A DNA stretch of 11,193 bases from an uncultured Alphaproteobacteria bacterium (GCA_913064995.1 CAJYBL010000034.1:1-11193), one strand, 5' to 3'; positions 1 through 7,380 are shown, numbered from the stretch's first letter. The notes: a model not told the origin generated them from the letters alone. A program made the numbers and translations.

Positions 1-1
1 T

Positions 2-820
2 GCGCAAATATTCGGTCACTTCGGTTCGGGTGCTAAATTGGGTAAGGGTGCTGGCATGAACAGGCTGGCGCATCTCCAAAGAAATTGTATGGCCCATCTT
101 TTTGCAGATTTCGCGGAACATCAAGGAATAGCCGAGCGTTACGCTGATCCGGCGCGCCATTTGATATAACAGCGAATTCCGCCCATCAAAATAAAATGGG
201 ATGGTTGTTGTGTCGGGAACCTGCGCCAGCTTGGCGGCAAACGTTTTCCATTCAGTATCAATGGCATTGCCAACAAGGTTAGGCGCCAGCGAAATTGCGC
301 CAGCTGGAAAAACGATTACCGCGCCACCATTTTTCAAATGTTTTGCGGCATCGGCTCTTGTTTTTAAATTATTGGCCAATGCCGCTTCAGTTTCGTCAAA
401 ATCAATAGGGAGAATTTTGTCCATAACAGCGGGAGCCTGACGAAGGACGCGATGTGTGATGATTTTGTAATCCTGGCGAACTTCGGCCATTAATGCGCAA
501 AGCACTAGACCGTCAATCACACCATAAGGGTGGTTTGCAATGGCAAGCACACGCCCAGTGGCCGGAATTGAAGCAGCAATGCCATCCTGATACTTTCGCT
601 TAAGATCAATTGAAATATCGAGCCGTCCAAGCGCATCTGACCAGAAATTCTGTGGCGGCAAATCATCATCTACATAGTCAAAATAGATTTTACGGATGCG
701 AGGCTGTCCAGTGATTTTTTCAATCGATCTGATGAAATGGTTAGAAACCATCCCCAATTCCCCATTTGCAAAGGAAAATATTGGGTGCAAATCTGTCGAT
801 TGAGACGCGTTGGGTCGCAT
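2..820 (-). CDS. Lysophospholipid (1-acylglycerol-phosphate-type) acyltransferase family protein, 3' end beyond window
   Basis: Probably transfers an acyl chain to a lysophospholipid or related lipid at the inner membrane. Reading the minus strand from ATG 818-820 gives 273 residues with no stop before the window edge, so the C-terminus is missing. Residues 96-104 read NHPYGVIDG, the His-x5-Asp variant (H97, D103) of the PlsC-family catalytic box. FPAGAIS at 171-177 fits the later substrate-binding block of the same fold. DxKRKY-type sequence around 72-77 and the basic, hydrophobic middle are also in keeping. The frame is open upstream to a stop at 905-907, but ATG 820 is the first ATG; no strong Shine-Dalgarno precedes it (GGGAA lies about 12 bases upstream). 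It sits downstream of, and in the same direction as, the hydroxyacid dehydrogenase gene but is separated by 278 bp, so it is likely its own unit. Family is clear; exact lipid substrate is not. Confidence 0.8.
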   Translation of the reverse strand, partial: MRPNASQSTDLHPIFSFANGELGMVSNHFIRSIEKITGQPRIRKIYFDYVDDDLPPQNFWSDALGRLDISIDLKRKYQDGIAASIPATGRVLAIANHPYGVIDGLVLCALMAEVRQDYKIITHRVLRQAPAVMDKILPIDFDETEAALANNLKTRADAAKHLKNGGAVIVFPAGAISLAPNLVGNAIDTEWKTFAAKLAQVPDTTTIPFYFDGRNSLLYQMARRISVTLGYSLMFREICKKMGHTISLEMRQPVHASTLTQFSTRTEVTEYLR

Positions 821-950
821 ACGCGGCGGATTCCCTGTAAACTTAACCAATTTAGACCAAAAGATAGCAGTTTTAGGGTGCGATGCCAGCAGCAATTTTG
901 TGTTTCACCAACAAAAAACCAAATTCTTAGAAATAAGATCCGCTAAAGCA

Positions 951-963
951 CAGACATTGTCTG
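951..963. repeat. Palindrome CAGACA-T-TGTCTG
   Basis: A perfect 6-bp inverted repeat around one central base, placed 131 bp upstream of the acyltransferase start. The size and symmetry suit a dimeric regulator's binding site. It could also form a small RNA hairpin (CAGA/TCTG, 5-base loop). There is no flanking T-run, so it is not a terminator. Confidence 0.4.
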
Positions 964-983
964 AAATAGCCATTCATATCTAT

Positions 984-1000
984 TTTAGGCATGGCCTAAA
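984..1000. repeat. Palindrome TTTAGGC-ATG-GCCTAAA
   Basis: A perfect 7-bp inverted repeat around a 3-base centre, about 100 bp beyond the stop of the hydroxyacid dehydrogenase gene. It could be a weak transcription end for that operon or an operator for the acyltransferase gene. Neither strand has a T-tract after the stem, which argues against a standard intrinsic terminator. It lies 20 bp from the palindrome at 951-963. Confidence 0.4.
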
Positions 1001-1098
1001 CAAATTCGGTTTACCAGATTTATTGGCAATGGGTGGTAGACGGCAAATTGCCATAATAGGCTGCCTGGTCAATCAACGATAATCTGCCGTGATAAGGA

Positions 1099-2046
1099 TT
1101 ATGGCATCAGCTCGCGAATTGGGGTGCCAGCGATCATCGCTTCGACAGCGTCTAACGTTTCGCCATAGAAAATATCCATCGTTTCGCGGGTGACATAGCC
1201 GATGTGTGGTGTCATCAAAAGATTTTGTGTGTTTCGAATCGGGTCGGTAGGGGGAACAGGCTCATGATCATAAACATCAATCGCGGCCCCGGCAATTTGT
1301 CGTTTCACCAGCGCATTGGTTAAAGCCTCCATGTCAATAATGGGCGCACGCGATGTGTTGACCAGATAGGCATCGGGTTTCATCATGGCTATTTCCTCTG
1401 CGCCAACAAGCTGGCGAACACGCGCCGATAGTTTTAGATGGATCGAAATAAAATCAGAACTGCGGAAAAGCGTGTCACGATCAACATAAGAAACCCCAAC
1501 CTCATCACACCTTTCTTCAGTCAGGTTTTGCGACCAGGCCTGAATTTCCATGCCAAAAGCCTTGGCATAGCCAGCCAATTGCGCGCCAAGCCTGCCCAGC
1601 CCCAAAATGCCAAGTCGTGCACCACGAAGATCACGGCCAAGATGCGTTTGCCAGCCGCCGTCACGCATCGCTGTTGCGCTGGCAAAAATTTGTCGTGCCT
1701 GCATTGCGATCAAGGTGAAGGCAAGTTCAGATGTAGCATGACCCGGCGAACCGGTGCCGCTAACCATCAAACCGCGCGATTTGGCAGCGTCAATATCAAG
1801 CGCGGCGTTTCGCATACCGCTTGTTACAATGCCTTTCAAATTTGGTAACTTATCCATCAGCGCAGCATCAATGGGCGTACGTTCGCGCATCATGCAGATG
1901 ATGTCATAGGGCTGTAACCTCTCGACAAGGGCGGTGCCGGCAATGGTGTCATGGAATGTATCAATGGTCACGTCGACCCCAAGCCGGTTCCAGTCACAAC
2001 TGTCCAAGGCGCATTCGAGCCAATCATCCAAAATTGCTATTTTCAT
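1099..2046 (-). CDS. D-2-hydroxyacid dehydrogenase, NAD(P)-dependent
   Basis: Interconverts a D-2-hydroxyacid and the matching 2-oxoacid in the cytoplasm. The 315-residue protein is of normal family length. GLGRLG at 149-154 is the Rossmann nucleotide loop. The catalytic set is Arg233 (in NTSRAPIID), Glu262 (in DHEP) and His281 (in TPHIG), with the spacing expected for this family. The loop region GMRNAALD (77-84) fits the substrate domain. I chose ATG 2044-2046 because AAGGA lies 8 bases before it; a TTG at 2085 in the same frame would overlap the stop of the upstream gene and has no such site. It is the last gene of the GntR-AbrB-dehydrogenase unit, 35 bp after the AbrB-family gene. The substrate is not readable from sequence. 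Its location suggests it handles a hydroxyacid linked to the neighbouring tcuAB substrate, which is inference. Confidence 0.88.
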   Translation of the reverse strand: MKIAILDDWLECALDSCDWNRLGVDVTIDTFHDTIAGTALVERLQPYDIICMMRERTPIDAALMDKLPNLKGIVTSGMRNAALDIDAAKSRGLMVSGTGSPGHATSELAFTLIAMQARQIFASATAMRDGGWQTHLGRDLRGARLGILGLGRLGAQLAGYAKAFGMEIQAWSQNLTEERCDEVGVSYVDRDTLFRSSDFISIHLKLSARVRQLVGAEEIAMMKPDAYLVNTSRAPIIDMEALTNALVKRQIAGAAIDVYDHEPVPPTDPIRNTQNLLMTPHIGYVTRETMDIFYGETLDAVEAMIAGTPIRELMP

Positions 2047-2081
2047 GGTTTTGATCCTTTTGGTTTTTCGGTTTGAAATGG

Positions 2082-3185
2082 TCAATGCGATGGTTTGACA
2101 TTGTCGGTTATGAGATTGTGCTTTTTGGCAAAGGCAATCACAAACGGAAGCCCAAGGAATACCAGCATCACCCTGATGGTGTGATGAAAGGCAACAAAGG
2201 CAACATCAAATCCAAAAATCAAAGCCAGCAAAGTTACCTCGTAAAGACCGCCTGGGACAAAAGCCAAAAGCATTTTGATGAAATCAACATCAGTCAATGC
2301 CGATAATCCATAAGCTGTGATGCCATAAGTGCCAAGAACAATGACGGAATTGACAAGCGCGTCACGCAAATAGACAGCAAGCTCGACAAATGGCACGCGG
2401 GCAAGACGCGCGCCAACCGATCCGCCGATGGCAACCTGTGCCAGAATCACAAATTCACTAATACGGGGTATCTCGACAAAGCCCAGGATATGTAGCGCTG
2501 AGCTGATCATTAATGGCCCAATTAGTTGCGGCATCGGGATGCGTAATAGCCGCGCGACCGGCAAGCCGCAAATCGCAATTGCGATAAAGGATAAAAGGGT
2601 TTTGATATCAAGGTTGACAATACTTGGCATGCTTTGCAGCGCCAAATTTGACGCGGCGACAGCGGCCTGACCCTCAACCAAGGCCAGAATGAACGGCGTT
2701 GAACAAAATACCAGCGCAACACGAACCAGATGGAACAAGGCCACAACATAATCTTTTTCCACCAGATCGCGGCTGATGGTGAGCACTTCGGCCTGCCCAC
2801 CTGGAATACAGCTTAGCAGCGCCATGATGAAACTATATTTGCGGATTCGCATTAAATAGAAAAGACCAACAAGCGTTGCCAAAATCGTGGCCAGGAACAT
2901 GGCGGCAACGGTAATGCCTGACGATCCGATATGGGCAAGGATATCGGATCGGAAACTGGCACCAATAAGCGTGCCAAGCCCAAGAATAACCGGCACAAAA
3001 ACCCAGCGCGGAATGCCAACGCGCGAACGAATGGGCGGAATGATCCCGGCAATAATCCAAACACCAAACAAGCTGCCGAGCAGAAAGGGCGCTGGCAGGC
3101 CAAAAATCTGAAAAACATAGCCGGTAACAAAGGCGATGCTAGAAGTGACAAAAATGTTTTGGATATCCGAAAGCACGGGCCGCAT
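2082..3185 (-). CDS. AbrB-family (PF05145-type) integral membrane protein, putative transporter
   Basis: A hydrophobic 367-residue protein of the family once labelled 'ammonia monooxygenase' or 'AbrB regulator', now thought to be membrane transporters; it is unrelated to the Bacillus DNA-binding AbrB. It has an internal duplication. The first half carries LPAPFLLGSLFG followed by PGGQAEV and LFHLVRV. The second half carries IPMPQLIGPLM followed by PGGLYEV and FHHTIRV. About ten membrane segments are apparent. I chose ATG 3183-3185 because TAGGAG lies 5 bases upstream; an ATG at 3243-3245 would add 20 polar residues and has no Shine-Dalgarno. It sits between the GntR regulator (68 bp away) and the hydroxyacid dehydrogenase (35 bp), so I infer it moves the substrate of this island. 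Direction and substrate are unknown. Confidence 0.82.
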   Translation of the reverse strand: MRPVLSDIQNIFVTSSIAFVTGYVFQIFGLPAPFLLGSLFGVWIIAGIIPPIRSRVGIPRWVFVPVILGLGTLIGASFRSDILAHIGSSGITVAAMFLATILATLVGLFYLMRIRKYSFIMALLSCIPGGQAEVLTISRDLVEKDYVVALFHLVRVALVFCSTPFILALVEGQAAVAASNLALQSMPSIVNLDIKTLLSFIAIAICGLPVARLLRIPMPQLIGPLMISSALHILGFVEIPRISEFVILAQVAIGGSVGARLARVPFVELAVYLRDALVNSVIVLGTYGITAYGLSALTDVDFIKMLLAFVPGGLYEVTLLALIFGFDVAFVAFHHTIRVMLVFLGLPFVIAFAKKHNLITDNVKPSH

Positions 3186-3253
3186 GGGAACTCCTACAGG
3201 TGGGGTGGATTGGGATGATGGCAGCCCCCAGTTAGTTTTGGGCATGAAATTGG

Positions 3254-3967
3254 CTAGTCCATATTGTCCTTATGCCCAGATGCGATGATTTGTAACCGCG
3301 CTTTGACCGCATTTTGAAGATGGGTGCTGGCGGCCTGTTTGGCGGTGATGGGGTCGTGCGCCTGGATGGCATTGTTGATCGCGTCATGTTCGGCACCAAT
3401 TTCGCAAACCCGCTCAGCAAGGCTATAGGCGGTTGGACCAAGAAGCACCATCAAGGTGCTAAGGCGTTGCAAGGTCTCGACCAGAAAGGAATTGTGGCTA
3501 GCAAGGGCGATGGATTGATGAAATTGGCCATTCAGCTTGGCAAGGGTTGCAGGGCTGGTGCCATCATTAACGAGAATTGACTCTTTGGCGCGGATTTCGG
3601 CAATGAATTCGCGTTCGGCAGGGCTTGCTTGCGCAGCCGCCAATTCAGCCGCCATTGATTCCAGCTTGGCGCGCAATTGATAAAGCGCGTGAATGTCCTG
3701 ATAACCAAGGGTGCGAACACGAAGCCCACCATCATCACCAATAGATAAAATCCCTTCGGCTTTTAATGCTGACATGGCCTCGCGAAGCGGTGTGCGGCTA
3801 ACGCCGAGCTGTTGGCCAAGGTCAATTTCCTTTAGCCGGGCGCCGGGCGCAATATCGCCAGCGGTAATGGCTGTAATCAGAACATGCCTGATCCGCGATG
3901 TTGCTGCCAGATTGCCACCATGATGATTATGGACTGTTAGGTTATGTGCCGCCCAGTCGGTTGACAT
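3254..3967 (-). CDS. GntR-family transcriptional regulator with FCD effector domain
   Basis: A ligand-responsive DNA-binding protein, 237 residues. Residues 22-88 form the winged helix-turn-helix (LKEIDLGQQLGVSRTPLREA is the recognition region). Residues 95-225 form the all-helical FCD domain. In FCD proteins a metal is usually held by an Asp and three His; here His150, His194 and His216 are present, but the position four before His150 is Asn146 instead of the usual Asp. The start is secure: AAGGAGGCG at 3971-3979 lies just upstream of ATG 3967. The gene is divergent from tcuA, and its promoter overlaps an operator-like repeat (3989-4008), so autoregulation and control of tcuAB are likely. 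The enterobacterial tcu locus uses a LysR regulator (TcuR) instead, so the wiring differs. Confidence 0.9.
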   Translation of the reverse strand: MSTDWAAHNLTVHNHHGGNLAATSRIRHVLITAITAGDIAPGARLKEIDLGQQLGVSRTPLREAMSALKAEGILSIGDDGGLRVRTLGYQDIHALYQLRAKLESMAAELAAAQASPAEREFIAEIRAKESILVNDGTSPATLAKLNGQFHQSIALASHNSFLVETLQRLSTLMVLLGPTAYSLAERVCEIGAEHDAINNAIQAHDPITAKQAASTHLQNAVKARLQIIASGHKDNMD

Positions 3968-3990
3968 GAACGCCTCCTTTTTCCTATATT
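3961..3990 (+). promoter_or_regulatory. Sigma70-like promoter for tcuAB
   Basis: TTGACA at 3961-3966 and TATATT at 3985-3990 are separated by 18 bp, a near-consensus pair. Transcription would start near 3997, leaving a leader of about 29 bases before the tcuA ATG at 4026. The -35 box overlaps the first codons of the divergent GntR gene. Confidence 0.65.
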
Positions 3991-4016
3991 GTATGCAATT
4001 GTATGCAGTAGATCAA
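3988..4016 (-). promoter_or_regulatory. Sigma70-like promoter for the GntR-AbrB-dehydrogenase unit
   Basis: Read on the minus strand, TTGATC (4011-4016) and TACAAT (3988-3993) are 17 bp apart. The start would fall near 3981, giving a leader of about 14 bases that is almost wholly the ribosome-binding site AAGGAGGCG. Its -10 box overlaps the -10 box of the tcuAB promoter by three bases. Confidence 0.6.
3989..4008. promoter_or_regulatory. Putative GntR operator: tandem TTGTATGCA
   Basis: TTGTATGCA occurs at 3989-3997 and again at 3999-4007, exactly 10 bp apart, i.e. one helical turn. Each unit (TTGTATGCAA, then TTGTATGCAG) is an imperfect palindrome of the TTGTAT(A/G)CAA kind bound by FCD-type GntR proteins. 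The site covers the reverse -10 box, touches the end of the forward -10 box and covers the predicted forward start. Binding should therefore block both promoters. The operator role is inferred from position and form. Confidence 0.6.
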
Positions 4017-4025
4017 GGCAGTCTT

Positions 4026-5441
4026 ATGCCCAATGAAATCACGAGCCCCATTATTGAAAAAAGTTGGGATATTATCGTAATTGGTGGCGGCAATTCCGGG
4101 GTTTGTGCGGCCATCACGGCTGCCGAACGCGGCTGTTCGGTGTTGGTGATAGACTCGGCGCCGCGTGATATGCGTGGTGGCAATACACGCCACACGCGTA
4201 ATTTGCGTGTGATGCATGATGAGCCAACCGACGTTATGACCGGGCGTTACAGTTTTGAAGAATATTGGGAAGATCTCATGAGAGTTACCAAGGGTGTAAC
4301 AAATGAGCATCTTGCTGAGATCACATTGAAGAGCTCGCAAACTCTTATGAATTGGTTGGGTGAGCGCGGTGTTAGATTTCAGGCAGCACTGTCTGGCACC
4401 TTGAATCTTAGTCATACAAACGCCTTTTTTCTTGGCGGTGGGCGGGCCATGTTGAATGCGCTTTGCCGTCATGCCGAAACGATTGGCATCACCTTTATCT
4501 ATGATGCTGAGGTTACCGATATCGAGCTTGAGAATGGGTTTTGCGAGGCGATTGATGTCGAATGGCAAGGGCAAGTGTTGCAACTGAATTGTAAACAGCT
4601 CATCACCGCTGCTGGTGGTTTTGAAGCTGATCTTGATTGGCTTGCTGAAGGCTGGGGTGACGCTGCGAAAAATTTTTTGGTGCGAGGTACACCTTATAAC
4701 AAGGGCAAGGTGTTGCGGGTTTTGCTTGATCGCGGTGCGCAGCCGGTTGGCGCGCTAGATCAATGTCATGCGGTGGCCATTGATGCACGGGCCCCAAAAT
4801 ATGATGGTGGCATTGCCAGCCGTGTTGATGCAGTACCATTTGCCATTGTGTTGAATAAGAATGCTGAACGATTTTATGATGAGGGTGAAGATTTTTGGCC
4901 AAAACGCTATGCGATTTGGGGACGGCTCGTGGCGGGGCAGCCTGATCAGATTGCCTATGCGATCATTGATTCGGATGGGGTGAAACGCTTTATGCCATCG
5001 GTATTTACCGCAATCACAGACAACAGCATCGAAGGTTTGGCAAATCAGCTCGGGCTTAATCCAAAATTAGCAAAAAAGACCGTTGATGTGTTTAATGCGG
5101 CCTGTCCTGATGGCCCAATAAATCAAATGAGTCTTGATGGTAAAGCAACTAATGGCTTAACGCCTGAAAAAACTAACTGGTCAGCTCCAATTAGCAAACC
5201 ACCTTTTTATGGATATCCTTTGCGGCCAGGCATTACCTTTACCTATATGGGTGTTGCAGTAAATGATCGGGCACAGGTTTTGATGCAAGGTGGCAAGCCA
5301 GCTGCAAATTTATTTGCCGCGGGAGAAATTATGGCAGGTAATATTCTTGGCCAGGGCTATCTGGGGGGAGTTGGAATGACAATTGGCGGTGTTTTTGGCC
5401 GGATTGCAGGAGCGGAGGCAGCGCGTGTCCTTAACCGATAA
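4026..5441 (+). CDS. tcuA: FAD-dependent tricarballylate dehydrogenase-like protein TcuA
   Basis: In Salmonella, TcuA oxidises tricarballylate to cis-aconitate with FAD, passing electrons to TcuB. This 471-residue protein has the FAD dinucleotide loop GGGNSG at 20-25, the RGGNTRHTRNLR block at 50-61 that is characteristic of TcuA relatives, and the closing FAD segments NLFAAGEIMAGN (428-439) and GYLGGVGMTIGG (444-455). The overall plan is that of the fumarate-reductase/succinate-dehydrogenase flavoprotein group. I chose ATG 4026 (AAGG 7 bases upstream); in-frame ATGs at 3966 and 3993 lie before or at the predicted transcription start. Its last 17 bases overlap tcuB, so the two are translationally linked. 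The AT-rich stretch near the C-terminal third does not break the frame. The family is clear, but with a different regulator and transporter the true substrate could be another tricarboxylate or dicarboxylate. Confidence 0.82.
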   Translation: MPNEITSPIIEKSWDIIVIGGGNSGVCAAITAAERGCSVLVIDSAPRDMRGGNTRHTRNLRVMHDEPTDVMTGRYSFEEYWEDLMRVTKGVTNEHLAEITLKSSQTLMNWLGERGVRFQAALSGTLNLSHTNAFFLGGGRAMLNALCRHAETIGITFIYDAEVTDIELENGFCEAIDVEWQGQVLQLNCKQLITAAGGFEADLDWLAEGWGDAAKNFLVRGTPYNKGKVLRVLLDRGAQPVGALDQCHAVAIDARAPKYDGGIASRVDAVPFAIVLNKNAERFYDEGEDFWPKRYAIWGRLVAGQPDQIAYAIIDSDGVKRFMPSVFTAITDNSIEGLANQLGLNPKLAKKTVDVFNAACPDGPINQMSLDGKATNGLTPEKTNWSAPISKPPFYGYPLRPGITFTYMGVAVNDRAQVLMQGGKPAANLFAAGEIMAGNILGQGYLGGVGMTIGGVFGRIAGAEAARVLNR

Positions 5442-6582
5442 TATCGAAACTGATGGGTTTGACCTCAAGGCGCTTCTTGACCCAGAAGCAGCTGGCGAAG
5501 TCATCCGGGTGATGCAAATTTGCAATGCATGTCGTTATTGTGAGGGGTTCTGCGCTGTGTTCCCGGCAATGACCCGCCGGCGGCAATTTGACGAGGGAGA
5601 TGTCAGCTATCTTGCCAATCTATGCCATAATTGCGGGGCTTGCTATCATGCGTGCCAATATGCGCCGCCACATGAATTTGGCGTGAACGTGCCGCAAGCG
5701 CTTGCTGCTGCCCGAAATGACAGCTATGCAGCCTATGCTTGGCCGGCGCCTTTGGCAGGTCTGTTCAGACGCAATGGACTGTTTGTTACGCTTGGCGTGT
5801 CTGCCGGTTTGGCGTTAACGGTTGGTCTGATGCTTGCGATGATTGCGCCACAGCTTTTCTGGGGCATTCATTTAGGTGAGGGCGCTTTTTACCGAATCAT
5901 GCCCCATACGATGATGGCCGCAGTGCCATTGGCAATCTCGGCATTTGTTTTGGTTTCATTTATTATGGGTTGGCGGCGTTACTGGAATCATACAGGGGCG
6001 AAATGGGGCGGGTTCCCCGATCTTGTCGATGCGGTCAAGGCTTCGGCAACGCTGCGCCATCTTGGCGGTGATACTTCTAGCAGAATTTTTTCTGGGCCGG
6101 GTTGTCCAACAGGCGATGACGGGTCAAGCAATGCGCGGCGCATTTATCATCAATTGACGATGTATGGGTTTTTGCTGTGTTTTGCCGCAACGTCGGTTGG
6201 CACGATTTATCATTATGGCTTTGGCCGTGAGGCGCCATATGGCTATTTCGAGCTGCCGGTGGTTTTAGGCACAGTTGGCGGGATCATTTTATGCATTGGT
6301 ACTGCTGGCCTGTTTGTTGAAAAGAGGCGCTTGCATACGGCGGTTCGGCATAATGAAGGGCTCGGCATGGATTACGCATTTATTGTTTCACTGTTTTTTG
6401 TCAGCTTTACTGGCTTATTGTTGCTGGTGGTACGCGAGACCAGCTTTATGGGCGTGACGCTTGCAATTCACCTTGGCGTTGTCTACGGCTTTTTCTTGAT
6501 TTTGCCATTTTCAAAATTTGTCCATGGGCTGTATCGCTTTGCCGCATTGATTGCCAGTGCGGGTGAGGCGCGCCGTAGCTAG
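5425..6582 (+). CDS. tcuB: TcuB: 4Fe-4S / membrane electron-transfer protein
   Basis: Partner of TcuA, carrying electrons from the reduced flavin to the membrane quinone pool. The 385-residue protein has two Cys-x2-Cys-x2-Cys-x3-Cys clusters, at residues 33/36/39/43 (CNACRYCEGFC) and 67/70/73/77 (CHNCGACYHAC), predicting two [4Fe-4S] centres. About six membrane segments follow (roughly 117-141, 162-182, 245-265, 277-298, 316-337, 342-364). His242, His263, His349 and His367 in or near them are possible haem ligands. I chose GTG 5425 because GGAGG at 5414-5418 lies 6 bases upstream; this overlaps the end of tcuA by 17 bases. An upstream in-frame TTG at 5383 has no good site. No tcuC-type transporter follows: the next gene is a convergent IclR regulator 6 bp away. 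Confidence 0.85.
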   Translation: MSLTDNIETDGFDLKALLDPEAAGEVIRVMQICNACRYCEGFCAVFPAMTRRRQFDEGDVSYLANLCHNCGACYHACQYAPPHEFGVNVPQALAAARNDSYAAYAWPAPLAGLFRRNGLFVTLGVSAGLALTVGLMLAMIAPQLFWGIHLGEGAFYRIMPHTMMAAVPLAISAFVLVSFIMGWRRYWNHTGAKWGGFPDLVDAVKASATLRHLGGDTSSRIFSGPGCPTGDDGSSNARRIYHQLTMYGFLLCFAATSVGTIYHYGFGREAPYGYFELPVVLGTVGGIILCIGTAGLFVEKRRLHTAVRHNEGLGMDYAFIVSLFFVSFTGLLLLVVRETSFMGVTLAIHLGVVYGFFLILPFSKFVHGLYRFAALIASAGEARRS

Positions 6583-6588
6583 CCGCTG

Positions 6589-7350
6589 TCAATAGCCAAA
6601 TGTTTGTGAGATAACCTTGGCCGACTCGACCAAAAGGCTGCGCCGTGCGAGCGCATCATCAAGATCGAATCGCTGTTTTGGCCCATGCATACCAAGCGCC
6701 GCAACATAGCGACGACGCGAATCCAGAACCGGTACAGCGATGGCGATCATGCCTTCATGAAATTCTTCCATATCGAGCGCATAGCCATTTTTGCTGACCC
6801 GCTGTAATTCATCCTCAAGCGTATCAATGCTGCTATGGGTGCAACTGGTGTAGGCGCGTAAATCCAAACTTGCCAAAAGGGTGCGCCGCTTTGCCGCTGG
6901 AAGACTGGCAAGATAGGTTTTTCCACTTGCCGTGCAATGAAATGGCACATGCGTTCCCACCGGAAGCAAAACCCTGAAGGGCCAATTGGTTTCAACGCGG
7001 TCGGCATAAATCATCCCTTTGATTTCGGGCCTAACAAAATTGACTGTCTCGCCTGTTTCGCGAGCGATATTCTGCAAAATTTGATGGCGTGTAGTTTGGC
7101 CGGCGGCATGTTGAGTCAATCCTGCTGCAAGCCCGAGAAGCCGTTTTGTTGGATGCAGGCGACGAGCCTGTTTAACCAGATAGCCCTCGGCAATTAGGGT
7201 TTGACATAATCGGTGCAGGCTTTGTTTTGGCCAATCAAGCCGCTCGTTGATTTCGGTTGGGGTCATTGGCTGGCCCGCATCGGCAATTACTTCAAAAATT
7301 CTCAAAATTCTTAAGTTCGGCGCTGTTGAGTTGGTCATTGTTGGTCCCAT
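6589..7350 (-). CDS. IclR-family transcriptional regulator
   Basis: A one-component regulator, about 253 residues. Residues 10-70 form the N-terminal winged helix (TPTEINERLDWPKQSLHRLC as the helix-turn-helix). Residues 75-250 form the GAF-like effector domain, with the usual blocks VPFHCTASGKTYLAS, EEFHEGMIAIAVPV and ALGMHGP. The start is uncertain: ATG 7350, ATG 7338 (GGGA 6 bases upstream) and TTG 7371 are all in frame, and none has a strong Shine-Dalgarno. It is divergent from the hisD-family operon across a long intergenic region and convergent with tcuB. Its likely target is the dehydrogenase operon, by position. A weak promoter may be TTCAAG (7398-7403) and TAAAAT (7375-7380), 17 bp apart, read on the minus strand. 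Confidence 0.88.
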   Translation of the reverse strand: MGPTMTNSTAPNLRILRIFEVIADAGQPMTPTEINERLDWPKQSLHRLCQTLIAEGYLVKQARRLHPTKRLLGLAAGLTQHAAGQTTRHQILQNIARETGETVNFVRPEIKGMIYADRVETNWPFRVLLPVGTHVPFHCTASGKTYLASLPAAKRRTLLASLDLRAYTSCTHSSIDTLEDELQRVSKNGYALDMEEFHEGMIAIAVPVLDSRRRYVAALGMHGPKQRFDLDDALARRSLLVESAKVISQTFGY

Positions 7351-7380
7351 TAGTAGCCCAATTTTGAACAAAAAATTTTA

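Larger units (their letters stand above)
821..1098. other. Intergenic spacer with two palindromes
   Basis: This 278-bp stretch lies between the end of the hydroxyacid dehydrogenase gene and the start of the acyltransferase gene, both on the minus strand. Short plus-strand reading frames cross it but lack ribosome-binding sites and recognisable motifs. The only structure I see is the two palindromes at 951-963 and 984-1000, listed separately. It presumably holds the acyltransferase promoter, but no convincing -35/-10 pair was found. Confidence 0.6.

Noticed and set aside
984..1000. TTTAGGC/GCCTAAA hairpin as intrinsic terminator of the hydroxyacid dehydrogenase operon
   Set aside because: No T-run follows the stem on the minus strand, and it is about 100 bp past the stop; kept only as a palindrome.
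737..1082. Two overlapping plus-strand frames (737-946, 810-1082) across the acyltransferase start and the spacer
   Set aside because: No Shine-Dalgarno, no motif, and the frames run across the minus-strand gene start and the palindromes.
1438..1848. 136-codon plus-strand open frame opposite the hydroxyacid dehydrogenase
   Set aside because: Antisense shadow of a gene whose catalytic Arg, Glu and His are all intact on the minus strand.
2082..3185. AbrB as a DNA-binding transition-state regulator
   Set aside because: The name is shared only by historical annotation; the protein is a polytopic membrane protein with an internal duplication and no SpoVT/AbrB fold.
3984..4583. 199-codon minus-strand open frame opposite the start of tcuA
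   Set aside because: It lies wholly antisense to a strongly supported FAD enzyme, has no ribosome-binding site or recognisable motif, and its composition is that of a reverse-frame shadow.
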